Below, one piece after another: positions 1-6,879 of a stretch of DNA of 7,620 nucleotides. The translations under genes were made by a program, and so were the position numbers. The stretch is from the NCBI GenBank assembly GCA_050288705.1, contig JBNKEI010000143.1, positions 1-7,620 of the forward strand, given 5' to 3'. This stretch comes from JBNKEI01 sp050288705. Its GTDB lineage: Bacteria; Myxococcota; Myxococcia; Myxococcales; UBA5297. Position 1 is the stretch's first letter, and the number at the start of each line of letters is the position of its first letter. The notes below the pieces were generated by a model. It did not search any database, had not been told where the DNA came from, and was given only the letters and a program-made list of their open reading frames with translations.

Positions 1-467
1 TACTAACCACTTACCTGCACGACGTTATTTCTGCGAGGCATTATAAAGTTAATCCAACAAGTAACGGCAGGAGGGAGAGCTATGCTTTCGCCCCCCTTCC
101 ACGAATGCGTTCTACTTATATGCTGCCTGGACCGCATAAAAAGGAAGAAATTATTGCTTCAATAAAAAAGGGTATTTACTGTGAAGATATTATTAATGGT
201 CAAGTAAATATTGGCGCTGGGGATTTTAGCTTCTACACGAAAAATGGATTTCTTATCGAAAACGGAAAGCTCACTCGCCCCATCAAAGATGTTAACCTGA
301 TTGGGAATGGGCCCAAAGTGCTTGAAAAAATGGACATGGTGGCTGACGATTTGGTAATTGCCGACTCTAGTAGAACCTGCGGCAAAAACGGCCAGCGAGT
401 ACCAGTTTCGGTTGGTCTCCCTACTGTGCGCATTCCCTTAATCACCGTAGGAGGTCGCCCGGGTTAA
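1..467 (+). CDS. tldD: TldD metallopeptidase, C-terminal part (5' end outside window)
   Basis: TldD pairs with TldE/PmbA to form a cytoplasmic zinc peptidase that trims unfolded or modified peptides; in E. coli it matures microcin B17 and degrades the antitoxin CcdA. The reading frame is open from base 3, well upstream of the first ATG at 105, and encodes 154 residues ending in TAA. It begins with the family block around ISARHY, then NPTSNGRRESY and PRMRSTYMLPG, all typical of the TldD C-terminal domain. The cysteine in CGKNGQ (codon 378-380), followed by VPV.VGLPT, corresponds to the cysteine that coordinates zinc together with the HExxxH motif in E. coli TldD. That motif would lie upstream and is not in the window. 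The family is about 480 residues long, so roughly a third is seen. The ATG at 105 is internal and not the start. No tldE is visible. Nothing in the visible part looks broken. Confidence 0.95.
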   Translation, partial: LTTYLHDVISARHYKVNPTSNGRRESYAFAPLPRMRSTYMLPGPHKKEEIIASIKKGIYCEDIINGQVNIGAGDFSFYTKNGFLIENGKLTRPIKDVNLIGNGPKVLEKMDMVADDLVIADSSRTCGKNGQRVPVSVGLPTVRIPLITVGGRPG

Positions 468-657
468 TTTTTCTAAATTCCCATTATCGTCGGTTTTACC
501 TCTCCATAGGACATGCCGAGAACTTGCACCTAGTAGACTACCGTGCTTGGCCAAGGCAAATTATACCCACCAGGCCTTTTTGACTCGCTTGAGGCAGACG
601 TACTAGCCGGTTTTCTTTGCACCAGGTCTTTGGCGTAAACCATGCATAATTTTGAAC
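468..657. other. Intergenic spacer after tldD
   Basis: This 190-nt spacer carries no convincing gene. It holds a perfect 10-nt palindrome CTTGGCCAAG at 546-555 and an AGGCC followed by five T at 571-580, which could act as a weak terminator for tldD, but there is no strong stem. I could not pair a -35 with a -10 at acceptable spacing, so no promoter for the downstream PilZ gene is proposed. Confidence 0.5.
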
Positions 658-1500
658 ATGCGGAATCGTTTCTTTACATACGAGTTCCTCATGCCTGCTT
701 TCGGCTCCCGGCTAATGATGGTTTCCAGACACGAAGATCCTTTGGAGTTGGCTAACCAAGAAGCAGAATTCGAAGAAATCGAGGCCAACCTGGCCGACCG
801 ACTTGCGGAAATTGAGCACCGCAAGCAGAAAATACGCCGAGAGTGGGATACTAATTTGCAGAAACTAACGCTCTTAGCGAAATCCATTGCCAATCCCACT
901 ATCTCGGAAGCAATTCGTCGCTTTTCGCAGACCACCATTTCGAGAACCGAAAAATTGCCCGAACGTAACCGTGCTGATGCCGCTCGTCGAGCGGCTTTAA
1001 TTCTACGCAAAGAAGCAATCAATGCAGAAGAGGCTTTTTTAATTCAAAGCGACGCACAATTGGCCGACATTGAAGAAAAATTAATCGCCTTAAAAGAAAC
1101 TTTCGACAATACCTACACCCGTGACAATTCTTCTGATAAAGCAATATCTTCAACAGTTGAGCATCCGTCTTGCCAAAACATTTCTTCTACCGAAGTTTTA
1201 ATACAAAACGAGGTTCAAGTATTTACCCAATCAAGTAGCTTTTCGGGTTTCATATCATGCCTTTCAGAAAAAGAAGTTTTTGTGGCCACTTGTACTATTA
1301 TCCCTTTTGGAACCGAGGTCAGGCTAGAGTTTAACGCCATACATAAAACGAAAATTCTGACCTACGGCATTGTCCGCTGGACCAGGGAACTAAACGAGAA
1401 CAAACCTAATGATTTTCCGGGCTTAGGAATAGAATTTATTAACCTAACTCCAGAAATTCGCGAAGCATTACAAAATCTAGTATCCATTTACTTTTCTTGA
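658..1500 (+). CDS. Coiled-coil protein with degenerate C-terminal PilZ domain (TIGR02266-like)
   Basis: Two parts are visible. Residues about 25-65 and 105-150 are rich in A, E, K, R and L with heptad-like spacing (for example ANLADRLAEIEHRKQKIRREW), which suggests an alpha-helical coiled coil. After a Ser/Thr/Asn-rich linker, the last 90 residues resemble the PilZ-like domain common in Myxococcota: VFVATCTIIPFGTEV, then GIVRWTRE, then FPGLGIEFINL. PilZ domains usually bind cyclic-di-GMP through RxxxR and D/NxSxxG. Here no RxxxR is evident before the domain, and the expected glycine pair before VFVAT is replaced by KE, so ligand binding may be lost. The start is uncertain. ATG 658 is used; TTG 652 and ATGs at 691, 715 and 718 are alternatives, and none has a clear ribosome-binding site. 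Starting at 715/718 would remove an odd hydrophobic N-terminus. The gene is converged upon by the downstream thiouridylase gene. The specific role is unknown. Confidence 0.8.
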   Translation: MRNRFFTYEFLMPAFGSRLMMVSRHEDPLELANQEAEFEEIEANLADRLAEIEHRKQKIRREWDTNLQKLTLLAKSIANPTISEAIRRFSQTTISRTEKLPERNRADAARRAALILRKEAINAEEAFLIQSDAQLADIEEKLIALKETFDNTYTRDNSSDKAISSTVEHPSCQNISSTEVLIQNEVQVFTQSSSFSGFISCLSEKEVFVATCTIIPFGTEVRLEFNAIHKTKILTYGIVRWTRELNENKPNDFPGLGIEFINLTPEIREALQNLVSIYFS

Positions 1501-1534
1501 TTCTTTACATATTTGAAATATTTCGTGCAACTTT

Positions 1535-2560
1535 CTAGATTAAGTATTCACTAAATGAATCTTGTTCCCCAAATGGAACAACCTCTTGGCGACGAACCAG
1601 AGTATTACCAGACAACCATGTCACTGCAACAGTTGGCGAGCTTTTTCCCTTACCATATCGTGCCACTATTCGCGAAGCCAATTCGATTTCTTCTTCAGCA
1701 GGTTCGCCTTCTACCAGCGCGGTGGCCCCCATCAAACCTTCGGCCGCAAGTCGATAATGGTTTTCCCCTGCTCCTTGCTCCAACAGCTCATTTTCCACTT
1801 CATTTCTACCCACAATTAGCTTGACCCGTTCACTCAGTCGAAAGTGGCGGCCAATCGCCAATAGCAACATTTCCTCCAAATGGACATTTTTCACTGGGCG
1901 GTATTTCAGCAAATCATGGAAGCGACGCCCAAAACCTTCATCGGCCAACAAACACCCGCCCCCTGCCGGCTGGGGATATCCGGAAATGTTCCATTGATTA
2001 GCCAGTGCAATTTGAGACTTGCGGGAGCGGCCAGAGATGCCCAAAAGTTGTTCGCGATCGACTAATCCTTCCTTTTCACACCAGGTTGGCTCCAAGAGCA
2101 AAGCAGACAATGGGCGCAATAGCTTTCCAACCAGTCCACTTTCTTTTTCAATCAGCTTCATGGTGGGCAGTTTCTGGCTCTTGGGCCGCTGACCAAGTAC
2201 TTCCCCAGTAAACACAAAATCAGCTTGGTGTAGCTCCATTAGCGCCTTGGCCTGCCTGGCCATGAATATTCGGCAATCTACGCAAGGATTAGCGTTGCTG
2301 CCGTACCCAAAACGTGGATGGGCAATCACCTCCCAGTATTGGGGCCCAGAAATATCTATGCGCTCAATTTCCAAACTAGGATGCACTGGTTGGCCAACTT
2401 TTTTTTGCTTCTGGCCCCACCGGAGCTGGATATCGGCAAAGCAAAGCCCGGTATCAAAAGTAACTGCCTTAACCTCTATGCCCTGCTTTTTAATCAATGC
2501 ATTAGCTAATATTGAGTCTAACCCGCCTGATAGCATTCCGATAGCTTTAACCCTGCGCAC
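1535..2560 (-). CDS. PP-loop ATPase, tRNA thiouridylase-like (MnmA/ThiI-related)
   Basis: This is a predicted cytoplasmic enzyme that adenylates a tRNA uridine and replaces its oxygen with sulfur. The PP-loop SGGLDS lies about 10 residues from the chosen start (MRRVKAIGMLSGGLDS, with GTG read as M) and binds ATP. A CxxC-type site in NPCVDCR and a second cysteine in PAGGGCLL match in order and spacing the catalytic cysteine pair of MnmA-type enzymes. The C-terminal third (from about YRLAAEGLMGATALVEG) resembles the NFACT-R-like RNA-binding module found in a bacterial/archaeal branch of these proteins; this is weaker. The frame extends to GTG 2641. I chose GTG 2560 because AGAGG sits 5 nt upstream and it begins just before the conserved core; ATG 2593, with GAGG 3 nt away, is the alternative. 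The product is 341 residues. The modified tRNA position cannot be read from the sequence. It is transcribed divergently from the solute-binding protein gene. Confidence 0.85.
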   Translation of the reverse strand: MRRVKAIGMLSGGLDSILANALIKKQGIEVKAVTFDTGLCFADIQLRWGQKQKKVGQPVHPSLEIERIDISGPQYWEVIAHPRFGYGSNANPCVDCRIFMARQAKALMELHQADFVFTGEVLGQRPKSQKLPTMKLIEKESGLVGKLLRPLSALLLEPTWCEKEGLVDREQLLGISGRSRKSQIALANQWNISGYPQPAGGGCLLADEGFGRRFHDLLKYRPVKNVHLEEMLLLAIGRHFRLSERVKLIVGRNEVENELLEQGAGENHYRLAAEGLMGATALVEGEPAEEEIELASRIVARYGKGKSSPTVAVTWLSGNTLVRRQEVVPFGEQDSFSEYLI

Positions 2561-2565
2561 TTTCA

Positions 2566-2570
2566 CCTCT
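2566..2570 (-). promoter_or_regulatory. Ribosome-binding site deciding the thiouridylase start
   Basis: On the minus strand AGAGG is followed by TGAAA and then GTG (2560), a 5-nt spacing. This supports a start at 2560 over the longer frame from GTG 2641, whose first 27 residues (Cys- and Arg-rich) do not look like family sequence. Confidence 0.5.
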
Positions 2571-2704
2571 GTGTTTACCCGCCAAGATACCATACACCTC
2601 ATTATTGCATGAATAACCCGAAACCGACACAAACACTGCACCCGCTCAAGTCATAACCAAGTGGTCTTTTTTTAAAAAATGCTTCTTTCTGCCAACGTCT
2701 TTGC

Positions 2705-2732
2705 TTGGTGCGGCGTCTTCGTACACGATAAT
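2705..2732 (+). promoter_or_regulatory. Possible sigma70-type promoter for the solute-binding protein gene
   Basis: TTGGTG at 2705-2710 and GATAAT at 2727-2732 are separated by 16 nt. The -10 matches the TATAAT consensus at 5 of 6 positions, but the -35 matches only its TTG half. It would give a leader of about 45 nt before the ATG at 2785. This is a by-eye proposal only. Confidence 0.3.
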
Positions 2733-2772
2733 GTAGTCAAGAGCCAACCAGAAACTGTTTCGCTTTCAAAAA

Positions 2773-2777
2773 GGGAG
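2773..2777 (+). promoter_or_regulatory. Ribosome-binding site of the solute-binding protein gene
   Basis: GGGAG lies 7 nt before the ATG at 2785. A second, out-of-frame ATG at 2781 overlaps it; the 2785 start is the one that yields a signal peptide. Confidence 0.7.
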
Positions 2778-2784
2778 AAAATGA

Positions 2785-4068
2785 ATGTTACGAAAACGGC
2801 AGCTACGAGCCACCTGGGGCCTAATCTTTCTTTACTTGGCGATGGCTAGTGCTCACGCTAATGCCCAGACGTTAGTGGAACTTTGGTATCATTCCGGTCA
2901 GGAACAAGAAAGAAAGGCCTTGCGAGAAAATGTAAACGCCTTCAATGCCTCTCATCCCGAAATCAAGTTAAAGCCGGTTGAAATTCCGGAAGGAAGCTAT
3001 ACCGACCAGGTCAATGCCGCGGCAATGGCTCAAAAGCTGCCATGTTTGTTAGAATTTGATGGTCCCAATATCTACGATTATATCTGGAGCGGCAAAATTA
3101 TTTCTCTGGACAAGATCCCGGAAATAAAATCGATTAGAGCTGATGTTACCCCATCTATTATCAAACAAGGAACTTTTCGCGGAAAACTGTACAGCTTAGG
3201 GCAGTTTGATTCTGGATTGGCTATTTGGGGAAACAAAAAGCTGCTTAACAAAGCAAGAATTAGAATACCAACTTCCATAAAAGATGCCTGGAATTTGGCT
3301 GAATTTGAAGACGCCTTGAAAAAACTAAAATCAATAGGAGTTCCTGCACCTTTAGATATGAAATTAAATTACGGGTTAGTGTCTTGGACTACTTTTGGAT
3401 TTGCACCTATTCTCCAAAGTTTTGGCGGCGACTTAATTGATCGCAAAAATTACCAAAAGTCCGACGGTGTACTTAATAGCGCGGCGTCTGTAAAAGCTAT
3501 GAAGACTATTCAAAATTGGGCCAAAAAAGGGTATATCGATCCTTCCACCAGAACAGACAACGATTTTGTGCGAGGAAAGTCGGCTTTATCCTACATAGGA
3601 CATTGGGTATACCCAGTATATAGTGAAGCATTAGGCGATAACCTAGTGTTAATTCCCATGCCGAAATTTGGATCGCGAATCGTGACCGGTGCGGGAAGCT
3701 GGAGCTGGGGTATTTCCTCAAACTGTAAAGTTCCCCAGGCGGCCTCGAAAGTATTGGCCTTCTTCCTTTCCCGGGAAGCGGTGCTGCGGACCGCCAATGC
3801 TAATGGAGCCATGCCCGGTCGGCTTTCTGCTATCGATTCTTCTCCCTACTACTCTAAGGGTGGTCCTTTAGCGTTATTTGCCCAGCAAGCGAAAGAGGGC
3901 CTGGCAATTGTACGACCGCAAACCCCGGCGTTCCCAATCATTGCTAATGCTTTTGGCGACGCAACCAATAATATTTTAGCGGGAAATGATGTGAAAAAAG
4001 AGCTGGACAAAGCAGCTAAGAAAATTGACGAGTATATTGAAGACAATCAAGGTTTTCCTGACCAATAA
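2785..4068 (+). CDS. Extracellular solute-binding protein of a sugar-type ABC transporter
   Basis: Binding proteins of this class (UgpB/MalE-like, COG1653) capture sugars or related solutes outside the inner membrane and deliver them to an ABC permease. The 427-residue length is typical. Residues 1-27 form a clear Sec signal peptide: basic start MLRKRQLR, hydrophobic core WGLIFLYLAMA, and an ANA cleavage site before QTLVELWYHSG. No lipobox cysteine is present, so a soluble periplasmic protein is expected. Family hallmarks follow: LxLWYHSGQEQE near the mature N-terminus, NAFNASHPEIKLKPVEIPEGSY, FRGKLYSLGQFDSGLAIWGNKKLL in the middle (here listed as parts of a longer block), FVRGKSALSYIGHW, and SWSWGISSNCKVPQAASKVLAFFLS near the C-terminus. 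GGGAG at the proper distance supports the start. No permease or ATPase gene is adjacent; the next gene is a pyrophosphatase 320 nt away. The ligand cannot be inferred reliably. Confidence 0.92.
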   Translation: MLRKRQLRATWGLIFLYLAMASAHANAQTLVELWYHSGQEQERKALRENVNAFNASHPEIKLKPVEIPEGSYTDQVNAAAMAQKLPCLLEFDGPNIYDYIWSGKIISLDKIPEIKSIRADVTPSIIKQGTFRGKLYSLGQFDSGLAIWGNKKLLNKARIRIPTSIKDAWNLAEFEDALKKLKSIGVPAPLDMKLNYGLVSWTTFGFAPILQSFGGDLIDRKNYQKSDGVLNSAASVKAMKTIQNWAKKGYIDPSTRTDNDFVRGKSALSYIGHWVYPVYSEALGDNLVLIPMPKFGSRIVTGAGSWSWGISSNCKVPQAASKVLAFFLSREAVLRTANANGAMPGRLSAIDSSPYYSKGGPLALFAQQAKEGLAIVRPQTPAFPIIANAFGDATNNILAGNDVKKELDKAAKKIDEYIEDNQGFPDQ

Positions 4069-4079
4069 AGAACAATGCC

Positions 4080-4122
4080 AGGGAGCGGATTGGCCCTTTT
4101 TGTAGCTCGGCAACTCCGCTCC
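4080..4122 (+). terminator. Weak terminator or inverted repeat after the solute-binding protein gene
   Basis: Two overlapping possibilities are visible. AGGG (4080-4083) can pair with CCCT (4094-4097), followed by further T to 4101. Alternatively GGAGCGGA (4082-4089) is an exact inverted repeat of TCCGCTCC (4115-4122) around a 25-nt loop that includes the T run. Neither is a textbook strong terminator. Confidence 0.35.
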
Positions 4123-4163
4123 GGCGAAGCCTTTGTGAATAAGCACGAATAATCGTTCTTCCC

Positions 4164-4175
4164 CCTACATGTAGG
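4164..4175. promoter_or_regulatory. Perfect 12-nt palindrome, candidate operator upstream of hppA
   Basis: CCTACATGTAGG is a perfect palindrome lying just upstream of the best promoter-like segment of hppA, a position suited to a dimeric DNA-binding protein. No matching second copy was noticed in the window, and the binding protein is unknown. Confidence 0.35.
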
Positions 4176-4186
4176 TTAATCAGCTA

Positions 4187-4228
4187 TTGAAATGCGCACT
4201 TTTCCTATTTAAAGAAGCGGGATAATAT
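4187..4228 (+). promoter_or_regulatory. Possible promoter region of hppA
   Basis: TTGAAA (4187-4192) is followed 15 nt later by TTTAAA (4208-4213). Further downstream GATAAT (4221-4226) matches the -10 consensus at 5 of 6 positions but lacks a good -35. Either would leave a leader of more than 150 nt before hppA. Spacing is imperfect in both cases. Confidence 0.25.
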
Positions 4229-4378
4229 GCGCGCGCGATTGTACTTTTAGGTCGTTGTTTGGCTCAGGGAGCAGAAGTAGGCGTTATGGAACTCTCCCGT
4301 CGCCAGTATCTCATCTGGTTCTTTTCTCCGACCTATATCGTCCTTGTAGCTGTACTGCGGTAGAACCTCGTGCACCTT

Positions 4379-4382
4379 GGAG
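4379..4382 (+). promoter_or_regulatory. Ribosome-binding site deciding the hppA start
   Basis: GGAG is 6 nt before ATG 4389 and 9 nt before ATG 4392. It overlaps the TTG at 4377, which excludes that codon as the start. Confidence 0.65.
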
Positions 4383-4388
4383 TTAAAC

Positions 4389-6857
4389 ATGATGCGTTGG
4401 AAGAAATTAATGGTGAGCGCAGCAAGCGGAATTGCCGCTCTGACCGCCTTCTTGGCAACAGGATCAGTTTTCGCTAGCGAGATTGACATTGAAATACCCG
4501 ATCTTAACAGTACCTACTTTCTTTCTCAGTACATTGAAGGAGGCATTAGCGGCCGATCTCTATTGATGTTTGGACTTGTTATCTGCGTCGGAGGCATGCT
4601 TTTCGGTCTAATGCAGTTCTTGCAACTTAAGAATCTGCCGGTCCACCGAGCAATGAAGGACATCTCCGAACTAATCTACGAAACTTGCAAAACTTACCTT
4701 TTCACTCAAGGTAAGTTTATTCTCCTCCTAGAAGTATTCATCGGCACCATTATGGTGATTTATTTCGCCAGTGGTGGGGCAAGTTGGCCTACCATTGCCA
4801 CCATTGTCGCCTGGAGTCTGATAGGAATAGCTGGCTCCTACGGGGTTGCCTGGTTTGGTATACGCATTAATACGTTTGCCAATAGTCGTACTGCCTTTGC
4901 CAGCCTTCGCGGAAAGCCCTTCCCTACTTACGCGATTCCCCTCAAAGCAGGAATGAGCATTGGAACTCTACTTATTTGTACCGAATTAATTCTAATGCTT
5001 TTTATCCTTCTATTTGTGGACCCTAAAAATGCTGGCGCTTGCTTTATTGGATTTGCCATTGGCGAATCGCTAGGAGCATCGGCATTGCGTATTGCCGGGG
5101 GTATTTTCACCAAGATTGCCGATATTGGCAGCGACTTGATGAAAATCGTTTTCAATATAAAGGAAGACGATGCTCGTAACCCGGGGGTTATTGCTGACTG
5201 TACGGGAGACAATGCGGGTGACTCGGTTGGTCCCACTGCTGATGGTTTTGAAACTTACGGAGTAACCGGCGTTGCTCTTATTACTTTCATTGCACTAGCA
5301 GTAAGTGGCGAGTTCAATCAAACCCCGCTGCTAGTTTGGATATTTGCCATGCGGGTAATGATGATTATTACCAGCATTGTAGCTTATGCCATCAATGAAA
5401 CTGCAGCGCGGGCCAAATATATCAATTCCGCGAAAATGAATTTTGAGGGTCCGCTGACCTCCTTGGTATGGCTAACCTCGCTTATCTCGGTGGGAGTAAC
5501 CTACCTTGCTTCCTGGCTACTCATTCCCAGTTTAGGAGACGGGACTCTCTGGTGGAAACTCGCAACCATTATTTCTTGCGGAACGCTTGCCGGGGCAATT
5601 ATTCCCGAGGTAGTGAAAATTTTCACTTCCACTCGTTCTGGGCACGTACAGGAAGTGGTTACTTCCTCTCGCGAAGGCGGGGCGTCTCTTAACGTTCTGT
5701 CTGGCCTTATTGCCGGCAATTTTAGTGCTTTCTGGATGGGATTAGTGGTCATTGTACCACTCATGGCTATTGCTTACGGAGTAGCTACCACTGGCATTAG
5801 TCCAGTTGATCAGCAATATGCCGCGGTATTTGCCTTTGGCTTGGTAGCATTTGGATTTTTGGGAATGGGCCCAGTCACTATTGCGGTCGATTCTTATGGT
5901 CCGGTCACTGACAATGCCCAATCAGTCTACGAACTGTCGCTCATTGAAAGTGTTCCCAACGTTAAACAAGAAATCAAAAAGGACTTTAACTTCGACGCTA
6001 ATTTCGACAAAGCCAAGGATTATCTAGAAGAAAACGATGGTGCGGGCAACACTTTCAAGGCAACTGCCAAGCCAGTGCTTATTGGTACGGCGGTGGTTGG
6101 CGCCACGACCATGATTTTCTCAATCATCCAGATTTTAGCCAAAGGACATGCCGATTATTTACAAAAATTGTCGATTCTGAACGCTCCATTCCTTCTGGGT
6201 CTAATTGCTGGAGGAGCGGTAATCTACTGGTTTACCGGAGCATCATGCCAAGCAGTTAGCACTGGCGCCTATCGAGCAGTCGAGTTCATTAAGGGTAACA
6301 TTCGTCTGGAAGGAGTAGAGAAAGCATCGGTAACGGACAGCAAAAAAGTAGTAGAAATCTGTACCCGCTATGCCCAAAAAGGAATGTTCAACATCTTTTT
6401 GACGGTCTTCTTTATCACTCTAGCGTTGGCTTGCGTGGACTCTTTCTTGTTCATCGGCTACCTCATCTCCATAGCTATCTTTGGCCTTTATCAGGCTATT
6501 TTCATGGCTAATGCAGGCGGAGCTTGGGACAATGCTAAAAAAGTGGTGGAGGTCGACTTAAAAGAAAAAGGCAGTCCTTTGCATAGTGCATCGGTAGTAG
6601 GAGATACCGTTGGCGACCCATTCAAAGATACCAGCTCGGTAGCCCTAAACCCAATCATCAAATTTACTACCCTCTTTGGCTTGCTTGCGGTAGAGCTTGC
6701 CGAGCAGATTGGCGATATACGATATAAGGTTGCGGGAATCTTTATGGTAATTGCCTTGTACTTCGCATATCGATCTTTCTACCGAATGCGCATTAAGTCT
6801 GACAGCAATAGCGAATCAGAAATGACTGCAGCGGAGCTGAAAAAGGGAGCAGCATAA
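4389..6857 (+). CDS. hppA: Membrane-bound proton-translocating pyrophosphatase, divergent type
   Basis: This integral membrane pump hydrolyses pyrophosphate and uses the energy to move H+ (in some relatives Na+) across the membrane. The 822-residue product has many hydrophobic helices and the family motifs in order: RIAGGIFTK (from 234), DIGSD (245-249), EDDARNPG (259-266), DCTGDNAGD (270-278), TDNA (507-510), GNTFKA (from 553), GGAWDNAKK (710-718) and GDTVGDPFKDTS (738-749). The three aspartates of the DxxxDxxxD core, Asp285 and Glu288 of the ion-gate region, and the C-terminal lysine/aspartate motif are kept. Lys557 occupies the position where lysine confers K+ independence, which favours H+ pumping. 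The core reads DCTGDNAGDSVGPTADGFE where canonical enzymes have roughly DNVGDNVGDCAGMAADLFE, matching what is described as a divergent, Na+-regulated H+-PPase subfamily. An apparent signal peptide (cleavage near Ala29) precedes the first helix. A strong terminator follows. Confidence 0.95.
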   Translation: MMRWKKLMVSAASGIAALTAFLATGSVFASEIDIEIPDLNSTYFLSQYIEGGISGRSLLMFGLVICVGGMLFGLMQFLQLKNLPVHRAMKDISELIYETCKTYLFTQGKFILLLEVFIGTIMVIYFASGGASWPTIATIVAWSLIGIAGSYGVAWFGIRINTFANSRTAFASLRGKPFPTYAIPLKAGMSIGTLLICTELILMLFILLFVDPKNAGACFIGFAIGESLGASALRIAGGIFTKIADIGSDLMKIVFNIKEDDARNPGVIADCTGDNAGDSVGPTADGFETYGVTGVALITFIALAVSGEFNQTPLLVWIFAMRVMMIITSIVAYAINETAARAKYINSAKMNFEGPLTSLVWLTSLISVGVTYLASWLLIPSLGDGTLWWKLATIISCGTLAGAIIPEVVKIFTSTRSGHVQEVVTSSREGGASLNVLSGLIAGNFSAFWMGLVVIVPLMAIAYGVATTGISPVDQQYAAVFAFGLVAFGFLGMGPVTIAVDSYGPVTDNAQSVYELSLIESVPNVKQEIKKDFNFDANFDKAKDYLEENDGAGNTFKATAKPVLIGTAVVGATTMIFSIIQILAKGHADYLQKLSILNAPFLLGLIAGGAVIYWFTGASCQAVSTGAYRAVEFIKGNIRLEGVEKASVTDSKKVVEICTRYAQKGMFNIFLTVFFITLALACVDSFLFIGYLISIAIFGLYQAIFMANAGGAWDNAKKVVEVDLKEKGSPLHSASVVGDTVGDPFKDTSSVALNPIIKFTTLFGLLAVELAEQIGDIRYKVAGIFMVIALYFAYRSFYRMRIKSDSNSESEMTAAELKKGAA

Positions 6858-6879
6858 GTTTTGTCGTCAGTAAGAACTA

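Larger units (their letters stand above)
2642..2784. other. Divergent intergenic region between the thiouridylase and solute-binding protein genes
   Basis: This 143-nt region must hold promoters for two divergent genes. It contains a perfect palindromic A/T tract, seven T followed by six A at 2667-2679, likely curved or rigid DNA of the kind often found upstream of promoters. No operator repeat was recognised beyond that tract. Confidence 0.5.
4069..4388. other. 320-nt non-coding region before hppA
   Basis: No credible gene is seen on either strand. The first 60 nt hold an 8-bp inverted repeat and a T run, a possible terminator. Next come a perfect 12-nt palindrome at 4164-4175 and a promoter-like segment at 4187-4228. 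The remaining 160 nt or so form a long leader to hppA with several short complementary segments: GGGAG with CTCCC at about 4268-4295, and CCAG with CTGG at about 4304-4319. I recognise no known riboswitch class. The minus-strand open frame across 4247-4489 has no family resemblance and covers the hppA start, so it was not called. Confidence 0.6.

Noticed and set aside
105..467. A separate 120-residue protein starting at ATG 105
   Set aside because: The same frame is open to base 3 and the upstream residues continue the TldD family sequence without a break, so the ATG is internal.
603..1022. Minus-strand open frame of 139 codons opposite the PilZ-like gene
   Set aside because: It is Arg/Ser-rich, resembles no family, and lies antisense to the coiled-coil coding region; it is a shadow frame.
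1509..1521. Odd palindrome ATATTTGAAATAT in the gap between convergent genes as a terminator
   Set aside because: It has only a single-base centre and A/T pairs, so it cannot form a stable hairpin of the usual terminator type.
2247..2612. Plus-strand open frame of 121 codons over the thiouridylase gene
   Set aside because: It is the antisense of the conserved PP-loop and cysteine regions and shows no domain of its own.
4131..4156. GAATAA direct repeat near 4137-4152 as a regulatory iteron or CRISPR-like repeat
   Set aside because: There are only two 6-nt copies in A/T-rich DNA, which is expected by chance.
4247..4489. Minus-strand open frame spanning the hppA leader and start
   Set aside because: There is no family resemblance and no ribosome-binding site was seen; half of it is antisense to the hppA signal peptide.
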